From assembly GCA_903855945.1 (NCBI GenBank), contig CAIOAK010000126.1:1-37795 (forward strand): 37,795 nt of DNA. The letters run 5' to 3'. The notes beneath the pieces were generated by a model. It ran no database searches. It was given only the letters and a program-made list of their open reading frames with translations, and was not told where the DNA came from. Each line of letters starts with the position of its first letter. Position 1 is the stretch's first letter. A program made the position numbers and the translations under genes. This DNA comes from an uncultured Anaeromyxobacter sp. GTDB lineage: Bacteria; Myxococcota; Myxococcia; Myxococcales; Anaeromyxobacteraceae. This document shows positions 1-6,889 of this stretch, piece after piece.

Positions 1-4
1 AGAG

Positions 5-59
5 CGGGTTCGGGCATCGGTGTTCCCCGGCGCAGGACGGCCGAGCACACCCGAACCCG
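5..59. repeat. Inverted repeat, 10-bp perfect arms
   Basis: CGGGTTCGGG at 5-14 is exactly complementary to CCCGAACCCG at 50-59, with 35 bases between. It lies downstream of the actP stop on the minus strand and could be part of a transcription terminator, but it has no T-run and may belong to whatever lies left of the window. No gene can be supported between here and the actP stop at 196. Confidence 0.5.
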
Positions 60-114
60 AGGACTGCTGCTCGGACCGGCGCGCCCATCCCGCCGGCGGC
101 CCCACGGAAGCGCC

Positions 115-197
115 GCCGAAGGCGATCCGCCCGAGCGACGCCGCGGAGCCGAAGGCGATCCGCCCGAGCGACGCCGCGCCGCCGAAGGCGATCCGCT
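115..197. repeat. 33-bp tandem repeat, about 2.5 copies
   Basis: The unit beginning GCCGAAGGCGATCCGC starts at 115, 148 and 181, an exact 33-bp period. The third, partial copy runs into the actP stop codon (196-198). The period is a multiple of three, so the repeats stay open in a plus-strand frame (an 11-residue unit), but nothing else suggests that this frame is coding. The likely origin is slippage duplication at the 3' end of actP. Confidence 0.8.
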
Positions 198-1734
198 ACT
201 CCGCGCCCACCCCGAGATACGTCCGCACCTTCTCCTCCTCGAACTTCTCCTGCGCCTCCTTCTCGGGCGTCGCCAGCGAGACGAGGATGCCCACCGCGAA
301 GGCGAGCGACATCGAGAAGATGGCCGGGTTCTTCATCGGGAAGATGGCGGCCTTGAACTTGAAGATGCCGACCCAGACGGTGGGGGAGAGCACGATCATC
401 GCGAGGGAGCTGAAGGCGCCGACCAGGATCGACCAGACGGCCCCGTGGGTGGTGAACTTCTTCCAGACGATGGACATGAGCAGCGCCGGGAAGTTGGCGC
501 TCGCGGCGATGGCGAAGGCGAGACCCACCATGAAGGCCACGTTCTGCCCCTTGAAGATGATGCCCAGCGCGATGGCGAAGACGCCGAACACGATGGTCGC
601 GGCGCGGGCCACCTTGAGCTGGTCCTCCTCGCTCGCGCGGCCGCGCTTGATGACGCTCACGTAGATGTCGTGGGAGAAGGCGGACGCGCCGGCGAGGGTC
701 AGGCCGGCCACCACCGCGAGGATGGTGGCGAACGCCACCGCCGAGATGAAGCCCAGGAAGGCCTGCCCGCCGAGCAGCTCGCCGAGAAGCGGGGCGGCCA
801 TGTTGCCGCCGGGGGAGATCTGGTTCACCACGTCGCGGCCGACGAGGACGGCGGCGCCGAAGCCCACGATGGGAATGATGATGTAGAAGTAGCCGATGAG
901 GCCGGTGGCGTAGAGGACCGACTTCCGGGCCGCCTTGGCGTCGGGGACCGTGTAGAAGCGCATGAGGATGTGGGGCAGCCCGAGGAGCCCGAACATGAGG
1001 GCCAGCCCAAGGGACACCGCCTCGAGGGGGCTGGAGACGAACCCACCCGGCTGCAGCGCGCCCTGCCCGTACTTCGCCGTGACCGCCGAGTAGAGGTTGG
1101 CCGGACTCCAGCCGAACTTGGCCATCACGAGGATGGTGAGCACCGTGACTCCGATGAGGAGCAGCACCGCCTTGATGATCTGCACCCAGGTGGTGGCGAG
1201 CATGCCGCCGAAGAGCACGTAGGCGAGCATGACGCTGCCCACGATGATCTCCGCCCACTCGTAGGGGATGCCGAACATGAGGTTGATGAGCTGCCCGGAG
1301 CCCACCATCTGGGCGATGGTGTAGAAGAGCACGGTCAGGATGCCGCCCACCGCCGCGGCGATGCGCACCGGGCGCTGGCGCAGCCGGAAGGCCACGACGT
1401 CGGCGAAGGTGAACTTGCCCAGGTTCCGGAGCGGCTCGGCCACCAGGAACATGAGCGCCGGCCAGCCGACCAGCCAGCCGGTGGCGTAGATCATGCCGTC
1501 GTAGCCCTGGAGGGCGACCATGCCGGAGATGCCCAGGAACGAGGCGGCCGACATGTAGTCACCGGCCAGCGCGAACCCGTTCTGGAGGGCCGAGACCGAG
1601 CGCCCCGCAGCGTAGAACTCGGAGGAGGTCTTGGTGCGGCGGGCGGCCCAGTAGGTGACGACGAGCGTCAGGCCCACGATGAGGAAGAAGAAGACGATGG
1701 AGGGGGCGGTGGGGGAGCCGAGGGAGCTCTGCAT
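196..1734 (-). CDS. actP: Cation/acetate symporter ActP (SSS family)
   Basis: A 512-residue polytopic inner-membrane protein of the sodium:solute symporter family, predicted to import acetate and similar short carboxylates with a cation. About 13 hydrophobic segments are visible. The N-terminal part carries the family-typical GDYMSAASFLGISG stretch near residues 58-71, in the ion/substrate site region, and the C-terminal half has the NFPALLMSIVWKKFTT segment usual in ActP. E. coli ActP is about 549 residues, so this is slightly short, mostly at the N-terminus. The ATG at 1732-1734 follows a modest GGAG ribosome site. It lies 29 bases downstream of the DUF485 gene, the usual yjcH-actP order, so the two should be co-transcribed from the promoter near 2150-2190. 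Confidence 0.93.
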   Translation of the reverse strand: MQSSLGSPTAPSIVFFFLIVGLTLVVTYWAARRTKTSSEFYAAGRSVSALQNGFALAGDYMSAASFLGISGMVALQGYDGMIYATGWLVGWPALMFLVAEPLRNLGKFTFADVVAFRLRQRPVRIAAAVGGILTVLFYTIAQMVGSGQLINLMFGIPYEWAEIIVGSVMLAYVLFGGMLATTWVQIIKAVLLLIGVTVLTILVMAKFGWSPANLYSAVTAKYGQGALQPGGFVSSPLEAVSLGLALMFGLLGLPHILMRFYTVPDAKAARKSVLYATGLIGYFYIIIPIVGFGAAVLVGRDVVNQISPGGNMAAPLLGELLGGQAFLGFISAVAFATILAVVAGLTLAGASAFSHDIYVSVIKRGRASEEDQLKVARAATIVFGVFAIALGIIFKGQNVAFMVGLAFAIAASANFPALLMSIVWKKFTTHGAVWSILVGAFSSLAMIVLSPTVWVGIFKFKAAIFPMKNPAIFSMSLAFAVGILVSLATPEKEAQEKFEEEKVRTYLGVGAE

Positions 1735-1763
1735 GGCGGTGTTCTCCGTTCCTTCGGTGCCGT

Positions 1764-2129
1764 CTAGCGGCGGATCTCGTTCTTGAGCCGCTCGACCTCT
1801 GGGTCGTACGACTTGTTCGCCCAGGCCACGTAGATGGCGGTGAGCAGCCAGGCGAAGACGATCACCGCCACCCCGAGCGGGATGGCCAGCGTGGTGGACT
1901 CGCCGATCTTCTGCGAGACGAAGTCCTTGTTCCCGGCCACGAGGAGGATGAACCCGTAGTAGCAGACGAACAGCAGGACGAGCATCACCATGCTCACCCG
2001 CCAGCGCCGCTTCACGAGCGCCTTGAACTCCGGGGAGGCGACGACGTCGGCGGCGCTCCGGCCCGGCTTGGTGGAGCGGGCGGGGTTACGATTCACTGTC
2101 TGTGACTGCGGCGAGGCCGGGTTTTCCAT
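1764..2129 (-). CDS. DUF485 (YjcH-type) small membrane protein
   Basis: A 121-residue protein with a hydrophilic N-terminus, two membrane segments (about residues 45-66 and 80-103) and the conserved tail YVAWANKSYDPE seen in DUF485 proteins. These are nearly always encoded just upstream of ActP and probably assist or regulate the symporter; the exact role is not established. The start at 2129 was chosen over a longer upstream frame because AGGAGG sits 5 bases before this ATG (2135-2140). Codons 8-13 contain a degenerate copy of the TTTCAC-N5-GTGAAA palindrome (2091-2107). Confidence 0.88.
   Translation of the reverse strand: MENPASPQSQTVNRNPARSTKPGRSAADVVASPEFKALVKRRWRVSMVMLVLLFVCYYGFILLVAGNKDFVSQKIGESTTLAIPLGVAVIVFAWLLTAIYVAWANKSYDPEVERLKNEIRR
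2091..2107. repeat. Degenerate copy of the TTCAC-N5-GTGAA palindrome
   Basis: ATTCAC-TGTCT-GTGACT. The inner TCAC/GTGA arms pair perfectly across a 5-base spacer, the next pair (2092/2106) is mismatched and the outer pair matches. It lies within the DUF485 coding sequence in the same codon frame (TCA CAG ACA GTG AAT on the minus strand) as the three full copies at 14.3, 23.1 and 32.6 kb. Confidence 0.45.
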
Positions 2130-2153
2130 GGATCCCTCCTGGCGGGACGGACC

Positions 2154-2182
2154 CCTATAACAAGCCAACACGGAGAGCGAAA
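2154..2182 (-). promoter_or_regulatory. Sigma-70-like promoter for DUF485-actP
   Basis: Read on the minus strand, TTTCGC (2182-2177) is followed by a 17-base spacer and TATAGG (2159-2154). The implied start near 2147 leaves a leader of about 18 bases that contains the AGGAGG ribosome site. The -35 match is weak, so an activator may be needed; a dyad lies immediately upstream. Confidence 0.45.
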
Positions 2183-2190
2183 GTGCTGGA

Positions 2191-2211
2191 TTTGCGTGCC
2201 AGTCATGCAAA
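2191..2211. promoter_or_regulatory. Dyad upstream of the actP operon promoter
   Basis: TTTGCGTG-CCAGT-CATGCAAA forms 8-bp arms with one mismatch around a 5-base spacer. Its centre lies about 54 bases upstream of the predicted actP-operon start, a position typical of activator sites. It is AT-rich against a very GC-rich background. The cognate regulator is unknown. Confidence 0.45.
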
Positions 2212-2224
2212 AGAAGCATGCCGG

Positions 2225-2277
2225 CCTCCCCTGACCCGGAGAGGGGAGGGTGGGCGAGATCGCACGCAAGGCGTGCG
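2225..2277. repeat. Two adjacent intergenic hairpins
   Basis: CCTCCCCT (2225-2232) pairs with AGGGGAGG (2242-2249), and CGCACGC (2261-2267) pairs with GCGTGCG (2271-2277) around a three-base loop. Both lie between the divergent DUF485 and metallophosphoesterase genes. They may be leader structure of the phosphoesterase mRNA or a dispersed intergenic element; the window holds only this copy. Confidence 0.5.
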
Positions 2278-2343
2278 TCGGTGTTTGCGCTGGATCAGCT
2301 ACCCGATGTGGTAGCTTGCTTCCAGCCCTGCGGTGTACGGACC

Positions 2344-3093
2344 ATGAAGATCGCCCTCCTCGCAGACGTCCACTCCAACCTGGAAGGGCTCACGGCGTGC
2401 CTGGAGCACGCCGCCCGCCAGGGAGCCGATACCCACGCGTTCCTGGGGGACCTGGTGGGGTACGGGGCGGACCCGCGGGCCGTCCTCGACCGGGTGATGG
2501 AGCTCGCCGCGCGCGGCGCCCGGGTGGTGCGCGGAAACCACGACGACGCCGCCCTCGACCCGGCCGGGGACGACGGCATGAACCTCTCGGCCCGCCGGGC
2601 CGCCGCCTGGACGAGGGAGCAACTGCTCCCCGAGCACCGCGCCTTCCTGGAGGCGCTCCCCTTCCACGACCGGGTGGAGGGGCTCTACGTGGTCCACGGG
2701 AGCGCGTCGGCTCCGGACAAGCACGTCTACGTCACCGACGCCCGTTCCGCCGCCTACTCGCTCCAGGGCACGGACGGCGCGACGTGGGTGGCCTGCGGTC
2801 ACGTCCACGAGCAGGCCCTCTACTACACCACGGGTGGCTCCCGTCCGCTGAACTTCAAGCCGGTTGCGGGCGTCGCCATCCCGGTTCCATCCCGACGCCA
2901 GTGGCTCGCCATCGCAGGCTCGGTCGGCCAGCCCCGGGATGGGAACACGGCCGCCTGCTATGCGATGCTCGACCTCGAGCGAGCCGTGATGACCTTCCAC
3001 CGGGTGCCCTACGACTGGGATGCCGCCGCGCGGAAGATCCTCGCCGCCGGGCTGCCGGAGCGGCTCGCCATCCGCCTGCGGACCGGGGAGTGA
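2344..3093 (+). CDS. Metallophosphoesterase (calcineurin-like, YfcE/Ap4A-hydrolase-like fold)
   Basis: A 249-residue cytoplasmic protein with the complete set of metallophosphatase motifs: DVHSN at residues 8-12, GDLVGYG near 36, GNHDDA near 72, VHGS near 119 and GHVHEQ near 160. These supply the Asp, His and Asn ligands for a two-metal centre. The family includes phosphodiesterases and diadenosine-polyphosphate or phosphoprotein phosphatases; the substrate here cannot be read from sequence. The ATG at 2344 was chosen because the first catalytic motif then sits at the expected distance from the N-terminus; the longer upstream frame looks non-coding. The next gene, a Ser/Thr kinase, starts 5 bases after the stop, so a kinase/phosphatase pairing is plausible but unproven. 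Confidence 0.85.
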   Translation: MKIALLADVHSNLEGLTACLEHAARQGADTHAFLGDLVGYGADPRAVLDRVMELAARGARVVRGNHDDAALDPAGDDGMNLSARRAAAWTREQLLPEHRAFLEALPFHDRVEGLYVVHGSASAPDKHVYVTDARSAAYSLQGTDGATWVACGHVHEQALYYTTGGSRPLNFKPVAGVAIPVPSRRQWLAIAGSVGQPRDGNTAACYAMLDLERAVMTFHRVPYDWDAAARKILAAGLPERLAIRLRTGE

Positions 3094-3098
3094 CGGCG

Positions 3099-4508
3099 AT
3101 GGGCACGCTTCCCGAGATCGGAGAGGGGCTCGACGGCTACCGGATCACCGGGAAGCTCCACTCCGGGGGGATGGGCGTTCTCCTCACGGTGGAACCGGCC
3201 GAGGACATGGGCTTTCCGCTCGTCATGAAGATCCCGCGCCTCGGCTACGGCGAGCCGGCCGAGGCGGTGGTGAGCTACGAGGTCGAGCAGAACGTGATGT
3301 CGGTGCTCCAGGGGCCGCACGTGCCCCGGTACGTCGGCGCCGGCGATCTGGCGGTCCAGCCCTACATCGTCATGGAGCTGGTGGAGGGGACCTGCCTGAA
3401 GGACTGGGTGGAGCGCATCCCGCTCCCCGTGGAGGAGGTCACGCGGGTGGGGGGCGCGGTGGCCACGGCGCTTCGCTCGCTGCACCAGCAGGAGGTGGTC
3501 CACCTCGACGTGAAGCCGTCCAACATCATCCTGCGCCCCTCCGGCGAGGCCGTTTTCATCGACTTCGGCCTGGCCCACCACGCCCACTACCCGGACCTCC
3601 TCGCCGAGGAGAGCCGGGCCCCCATGGGCTCGGCGCCCTACATCTCGCCGGAGCAGGTGCTGGGCGTCCGCAGCGATCCCCGCAGCGACCTCTTCGCGCT
3701 CGGGGTCATGCTCTACGAGTTCGCCACCGGCAAGCTCCCCTTCGGAGCGCCCACCGGGCCCTCCGGGCTGCGGCGCAGGCTGCACGTGGACCCGATCCCG
3801 CCGCGTGCCATCCGACCGGAGATCCCCGAGTGGCTCCAGGAGGTGATCTTCCGCCTCCTCGAGCCCGACGCGAACCGGCGTTACGCCACGGCTGCACAGG
3901 TGGCGTTCGACCTCACCCACCCCGACCAGGTAACGGTGACCGAGCGGGGTCGTCGGATGAAGCGGGCGGGACTCGTCACCCGCTTCCAGCGCTGGTTCCA
4001 CGCCAAGGGGATGGAGCCGGCCGCCGTGGTCCGGCCCTCGGCTCAGCTCGCCAACGCGCGCATCGTGCTCGCCGCGATCGCGACCACCCACACGAACGAG
4101 GCGCTCTTCCAGGCCCAGCGGGACGCGGTGCGGCGGCTGCTCGCCTCCGATCCGGAGAGCCGGCTGGCCTGCGTGACCGTGGTGCGCCCCTCCTCTGTGG
4201 TCGGGGTCGAGACCGAGGACGACGTCGCCACCACCCAGGCCATCAAGAACCTGGTCATCCTGCGCAACTGGGCGGAGCCGCTCCAGCAGCCGACGTCGAG
4301 CATCTCCTTCCACGTGCTGGAGGGCAACGACCCGGCGGCCACCGTCCTCGGCTACGCTCGCGCGAACGCCGTGGACCAGATCGTCATCGGCGCGCCGCCG
4401 CCCGACCTGCCGCTCCGCATGCTGATGGGAACCTTCGCGACCAAGATCGCCGCCGAGGCCCCCTGCACCGTGACGCTGGTGCGCCCTCCCGCGCCCGGTC
4501 CCGATTAG
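3099..4508 (+). CDS. Ser/Thr protein kinase fused to a universal stress protein domain
   Basis: A 469-residue protein in two parts. Residues about 14-280 form a Hanks-type kinase: glycine loop HSGGMG near 20-25, VMK lysine near 43, catalytic loop HLDVKPSN near 136, DFGLA near 156 and SPEQ in place of APE. The catalytic loop has HLD instead of HRD, so it lacks the activation-loop-binding Arg and may not need activation-loop phosphorylation. Residues about 310-469 form a universal stress protein (UspA) domain, with IVLAAIATT at its start and DQIVIGAPP before the last strands. No membrane segment is visible, so it should be soluble. The ATG at 3099 follows GGGGAG at 3085-3090; a GTG at 3090 overlapping the previous stop is the alternative. 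It probably forms an operon with the upstream phosphoesterase. Confidence 0.88.
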   Translation: MGTLPEIGEGLDGYRITGKLHSGGMGVLLTVEPAEDMGFPLVMKIPRLGYGEPAEAVVSYEVEQNVMSVLQGPHVPRYVGAGDLAVQPYIVMELVEGTCLKDWVERIPLPVEEVTRVGGAVATALRSLHQQEVVHLDVKPSNIILRPSGEAVFIDFGLAHHAHYPDLLAEESRAPMGSAPYISPEQVLGVRSDPRSDLFALGVMLYEFATGKLPFGAPTGPSGLRRRLHVDPIPPRAIRPEIPEWLQEVIFRLLEPDANRRYATAAQVAFDLTHPDQVTVTERGRRMKRAGLVTRFQRWFHAKGMEPAAVVRPSAQLANARIVLAAIATTHTNEALFQAQRDAVRRLLASDPESRLACVTVVRPSSVVGVETEDDVATTQAIKNLVILRNWAEPLQQPTSSISFHVLEGNDPAATVLGYARANAVDQIVIGAPPPDLPLRMLMGTFATKIAAEAPCTVTLVRPPAPGPD

Positions 4509-4530
4509 CCGCGCCCACCCCGGAAAGCGG

Positions 4531-4566
4531 GACGCCGCCCGCGGGACGGATCCCGGGGACGGCGTC
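4531..4566. terminator. Long GC-rich hairpin between convergent genes
   Basis: GACGCCG (4531-4537) pairs with CGGCGTC (4560-4566), and inside it CGCGGGA pairs imperfectly with TCCCGGG. It lies between the kinase stop (4508) and the stop of the minus-strand gene (4588), so it could terminate from both sides, though it lacks a strong T-run. Confidence 0.5.
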
Positions 4567-4587
4567 GGATTCTTCGGAACGGTGCGG

Positions 4588-4791
4588 CTACTTGCTGTTC
4601 TTGTTCATGATCTTGATGCCGATCCAGATCACGACTCCCATGGCCGCGACGCCGCCCAGGAGCAGTCCGACGGTACCCAGCCCGGCGTTCATCTCGGTCA
4701 CGCCGGAGTCGGGGGCCTCGGAGGCCCGGGCGATCGAGGCGACCACGAGGGCTGTGGAAGCGGCCGTTGCCTTCGTCAGGAGCTTCTTCAT
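4588..4791 (-). CDS. Small single-pass membrane protein, unknown function
   Basis: A 67-residue protein. It starts with a basic MKKLLTK and a hydrophobic stretch ending in an ARA-S signal-peptidase-like site near residue 24, then a short polar segment and a glycine-rich membrane helix (about residues 36-59) before a KNK tail. The ATG at 4791 follows GGAG about 9 bases upstream; a longer frame would run through the terminator at 4832-4857 and is rejected. No family recognised. It lies downstream of the transporter gene but beyond that gene's terminator, so it may have its own promoter or depend on read-through. Confidence 0.65.
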   Translation of the reverse strand: MKKLLTKATAASTALVVASIARASEAPDSGVTEMNAGLGTVGLLLGGVAAMGVVIWIGIKIMNKNSK

Positions 4792-4822
4792 CTTTCTGAT
4801 CTCCGTTCGGCGGTGTGTACCT

Positions 4823-4857
4823 GGAAAGAAACCCCCCTCGCCTTTCGGCGAGGGGGG
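4823..4857 (-). terminator. Rho-independent terminator of the MHS transporter gene
   Basis: CCCCCCTCGCC (4832-4842) and GGCGAGGGGGG (4847-4857) form a perfect 11-bp stem with a TTTC loop. Read on the minus strand the stem is followed by TTTCTTTCC, the T-run expected for intrinsic termination. It begins about 26 bases after the transporter stop at 4884. This is the clearest terminator in the window. Confidence 0.85.
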
Positions 4858-4883
4858 CGGGAACTGCGAATGCGGGATACCCG

Positions 4884-6560
4884 CTAGGCGTCGTGCGTGA
4901 TCGACGCCTGAGGGTCGGTATCCTTCAGGAGGAGCGTACCGACGACGAGCGACATGACCGCGATGATGATCGGGTACCACAGGCCGGCGTAGATGTCACC
5001 GGTCGCGGTCACGATGGCGAAGGCGATCGAGGGCAGGAAGCCGCCGAACCATCCGTTGCCGATGTGGTACGGCAGCGACATCGAGGTGTAGCGGATGCGG
5101 GCCGGGAACATCTCGACCAGGTAGGCGCCGATGGGGGCGTACACCATGGTCACGTAGATGACGAGGATGACGAGGAGGAGCACGAGCATCGGCGTGTTCA
5201 CCCGGGAGAGGTCGGCCTTGGCCGGGTAGGCCTTGGTCGCCGCGGAGAGCTTGGCGCCGAAGGCCGCCGACTGGGCCTTGAAGTCGGCCGCCGCCATCGC
5301 GGTGCCGTCGAACGCCTCGATCTTCTCGGAGCCGACCGTCAGGTAGGCGGTCGCGCCGGCCGGGAGGACCTCGTTCGTGTACGGGATGCCCTTCTTCGAG
5401 AGGAAGCTCTTCGCCACGTCGCAGGACTTCTTGAACGTGGCCTTGCCGACCGGGTCGAACTGGAAGGTGCAGTTGTTCGGATCGGCGAAGACCTTCACCG
5501 GGACCGAGTTCTGCGCCTCCTGGAGGGCCGGGTTGGCAGCCTTGGTGATGGCCTTGAAGATCGGGAAGTAGGTCACGGCCGCGAGGAGCAGACCGGCCAT
5601 GATGATCCACTTGCGGCCGATCTTGTCGGAGAGGGCGCCGAAGACGATGAAGAACGGCGTGCCGATGATGAGGGCTGCCGCGATCACCAGGTTGCCGTAC
5701 TGGGGGTCAACCTTGAGGATGTTGATGACGAAGAAGAGCTCGTAGAACATGCCCGTGTACCAGACCACGCCCTGGCCGGCGACGGCGCCGAAGAGGGCGA
5801 TGAGCACGATCTTGAGGTTGCGCCACTTGAGGAACGACTCGGTGAGCGGAGCCTTGGAGCCCTTGCCCTCTTCCTTCATGCGCTTGAAGACCGGCGACTC
5901 CTGCAGCTGGAGACGGATCCAGACCGAGATGCCGAGGAGCGCGATGGAGAGGATGAACGGGATGCGCCAGCCCCACTCCTCGAACTTGGCGGTGCCGAGG
6001 CCGATGCGGCAGAGGAGGATGACGATGAGGGAGAGGAAGAGGCCGAGGGTGGCCGTCGTCTGGATGAACGAGGTGAAGTAGCCGCGGCGGCCGTTGGGCG
6101 AGTGCTCGGCCACGTAGGTGGCCGCGCCGCCGTACTCGCCGCCGAGGGCGAGACCCTGGAAGAGGCGCAGGGTGATGAGGATGATCGGGGCGGTGATGCC
6201 GAGCGTCGCGTAGCCGGGGAGCAGGCCCACGATGAAGGTCGCGCCGCCCATCAGGAGGATGGTGATGAGGAAGGTGTACTTGCGGCCGATGAGGTCGCCG
6301 AGGCGGCCGAAGAAGATCGCGCCGAAGGGGCGGACGAAGAAGCCGGCGGCGAAGGCGAGCAGGGCGAAGATGAACGAGGTGGCCTCGTTCACCGCGACGA
6401 AGAAGTGCTTGGCGATGATCGCGGCAAGCGATCCGTAGAGGTAGAAGTCGTACCACTCGAAGACCGTGCCCAGCGACGAGGCGAAGACGACCATTCTCTC
6501 TTCTTTGGTCATCCCGGCGCCGGAACTCGTTGCAGGGGGCGTCTGGGGGGAAACGGCCAT
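4884..6560 (-). CDS. MHS-family MFS transporter with a large central insertion
   Basis: A 558-residue major facilitator of the metabolite:H+ symporter group (relatives of ProP, KgtP, ShiA). Visible hallmarks are the FEWYDFYLYG motif in TM1, GRLGDLIGRKYTF in the first cytoplasmic loop and RLFQGLALGGEYGG in TM4. Between about residues 335 and 450 there is an insertion with few hydrophobic residues and two cysteines (NNCTF, KSCDV), much larger than the loops of the roughly 430-500 residue relatives. The substrate is probably an organic acid or osmolyte but cannot be fixed. The ATG at 6560 follows GGAGG with 7 bases spacing; an upstream ATG at 6605 lacks one. A strong terminator follows the stop. 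Confidence 0.88.
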   Translation of the reverse strand: MAVSPQTPPATSSGAGMTKEERMVVFASSLGTVFEWYDFYLYGSLAAIIAKHFFVAVNEATSFIFALLAFAAGFFVRPFGAIFFGRLGDLIGRKYTFLITILLMGGATFIVGLLPGYATLGITAPIILITLRLFQGLALGGEYGGAATYVAEHSPNGRRGYFTSFIQTTATLGLFLSLIVILLCRIGLGTAKFEEWGWRIPFILSIALLGISVWIRLQLQESPVFKRMKEEGKGSKAPLTESFLKWRNLKIVLIALFGAVAGQGVVWYTGMFYELFFVINILKVDPQYGNLVIAAALIIGTPFFIVFGALSDKIGRKWIIMAGLLLAAVTYFPIFKAITKAANPALQEAQNSVPVKVFADPNNCTFQFDPVGKATFKKSCDVAKSFLSKKGIPYTNEVLPAGATAYLTVGSEKIEAFDGTAMAAADFKAQSAAFGAKLSAATKAYPAKADLSRVNTPMLVLLLVILVIYVTMVYAPIGAYLVEMFPARIRYTSMSLPYHIGNGWFGGFLPSIAFAIVTATGDIYAGLWYPIIIAVMSLVVGTLLLKDTDPQASITHDA

Positions 6561-6726
6561 TGTTGATCCTCCGCGGGGGGTGGGTGAATCCGTTCGGGTT
6601 GCCACGTACGGCTGAATCGATCGGGGGGCCCTGTACTCAGGGAGACGGCAGGTTAGTACATTTCAACGCATTTTTGGAAGTCCTGCGCACCACTTGCGCG
6701 AAAAAGGTACGCCGCACTGCGCAAAA

Positions 6727-6740
6727 TTGACGTCCGTCAA
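6727..6740. promoter_or_regulatory. CRP/FNR-family-type operator TTGAC-N4-GTCAA
   Basis: TTGAC-GTCC-GTCAA is a perfect 5-4-5 dyad, the spacing recognised by CRP/FNR-superfamily regulators; NnrR/DNR- and HcpR-type sites share the TTGAC/GTCAA arms. It lies 167 bases upstream of the transporter start and 150 bases upstream of the DUF294 gene start, so either could be the target. Confidence 0.5.
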
Positions 6741-6875
6741 TGTCCAGGATCATCCGCTCTGGATCACGGAAACGCCTGTCGGCCTGTGTCCAGGGTGCGT
6801 CCCCGAAGGGTTATGACTCCGAGTGAGGGGCGAACCCGGAGCGCGTCCCGTCCGGGTTCCGGGGCGGGTGCGTGC

Positions 6876-6881
6876 TATCTT
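6876..6881 (+). promoter_or_regulatory. -10 element implying a leaderless mRNA
   Basis: TATCTT ends 8 bases before the ATG at 6890. A start 6-8 bases after the hexamer would place +1 at or next to the A of the start codon. No Shine-Dalgarno sequence is present. No good -35 is visible, so this rests on the hexamer and its position. Confidence 0.4.
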
Positions 6882-6889
6882 CCCGGCAG

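Larger units (their letters stand above)
6561..6889. other. Regulatory intergenic region between divergent genes
   Basis: This 329-bp gap is richer in A/T than its surroundings and holds several short dyads: CCCTG-TACT-CAGGG (6629-6642), GCGCA-CCACT-TGCGC (6685-6699) and TTGACGTCCGTCAA (6727-6740). A possible minus-strand -10 TACTAA lies near 6652-6657 for the transporter. No coding sequence is visible in it. Confidence 0.5.

Noticed and set aside
445-1767. Long plus-strand open frame opposite actP
   Set aside because: It is a shadow of actP in high-GC DNA: His/Gly/Glu/Arg-rich, no domain, no ribosome site. Similar antisense frames occur opposite most genes here.
2150-2206. Sigma-54 promoter (TGGCAC element) before the actP operon
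   Set aside because: TGGCACG is present on the minus strand, but no TTGC follows at the required distance; the nearest GC is two bases off.
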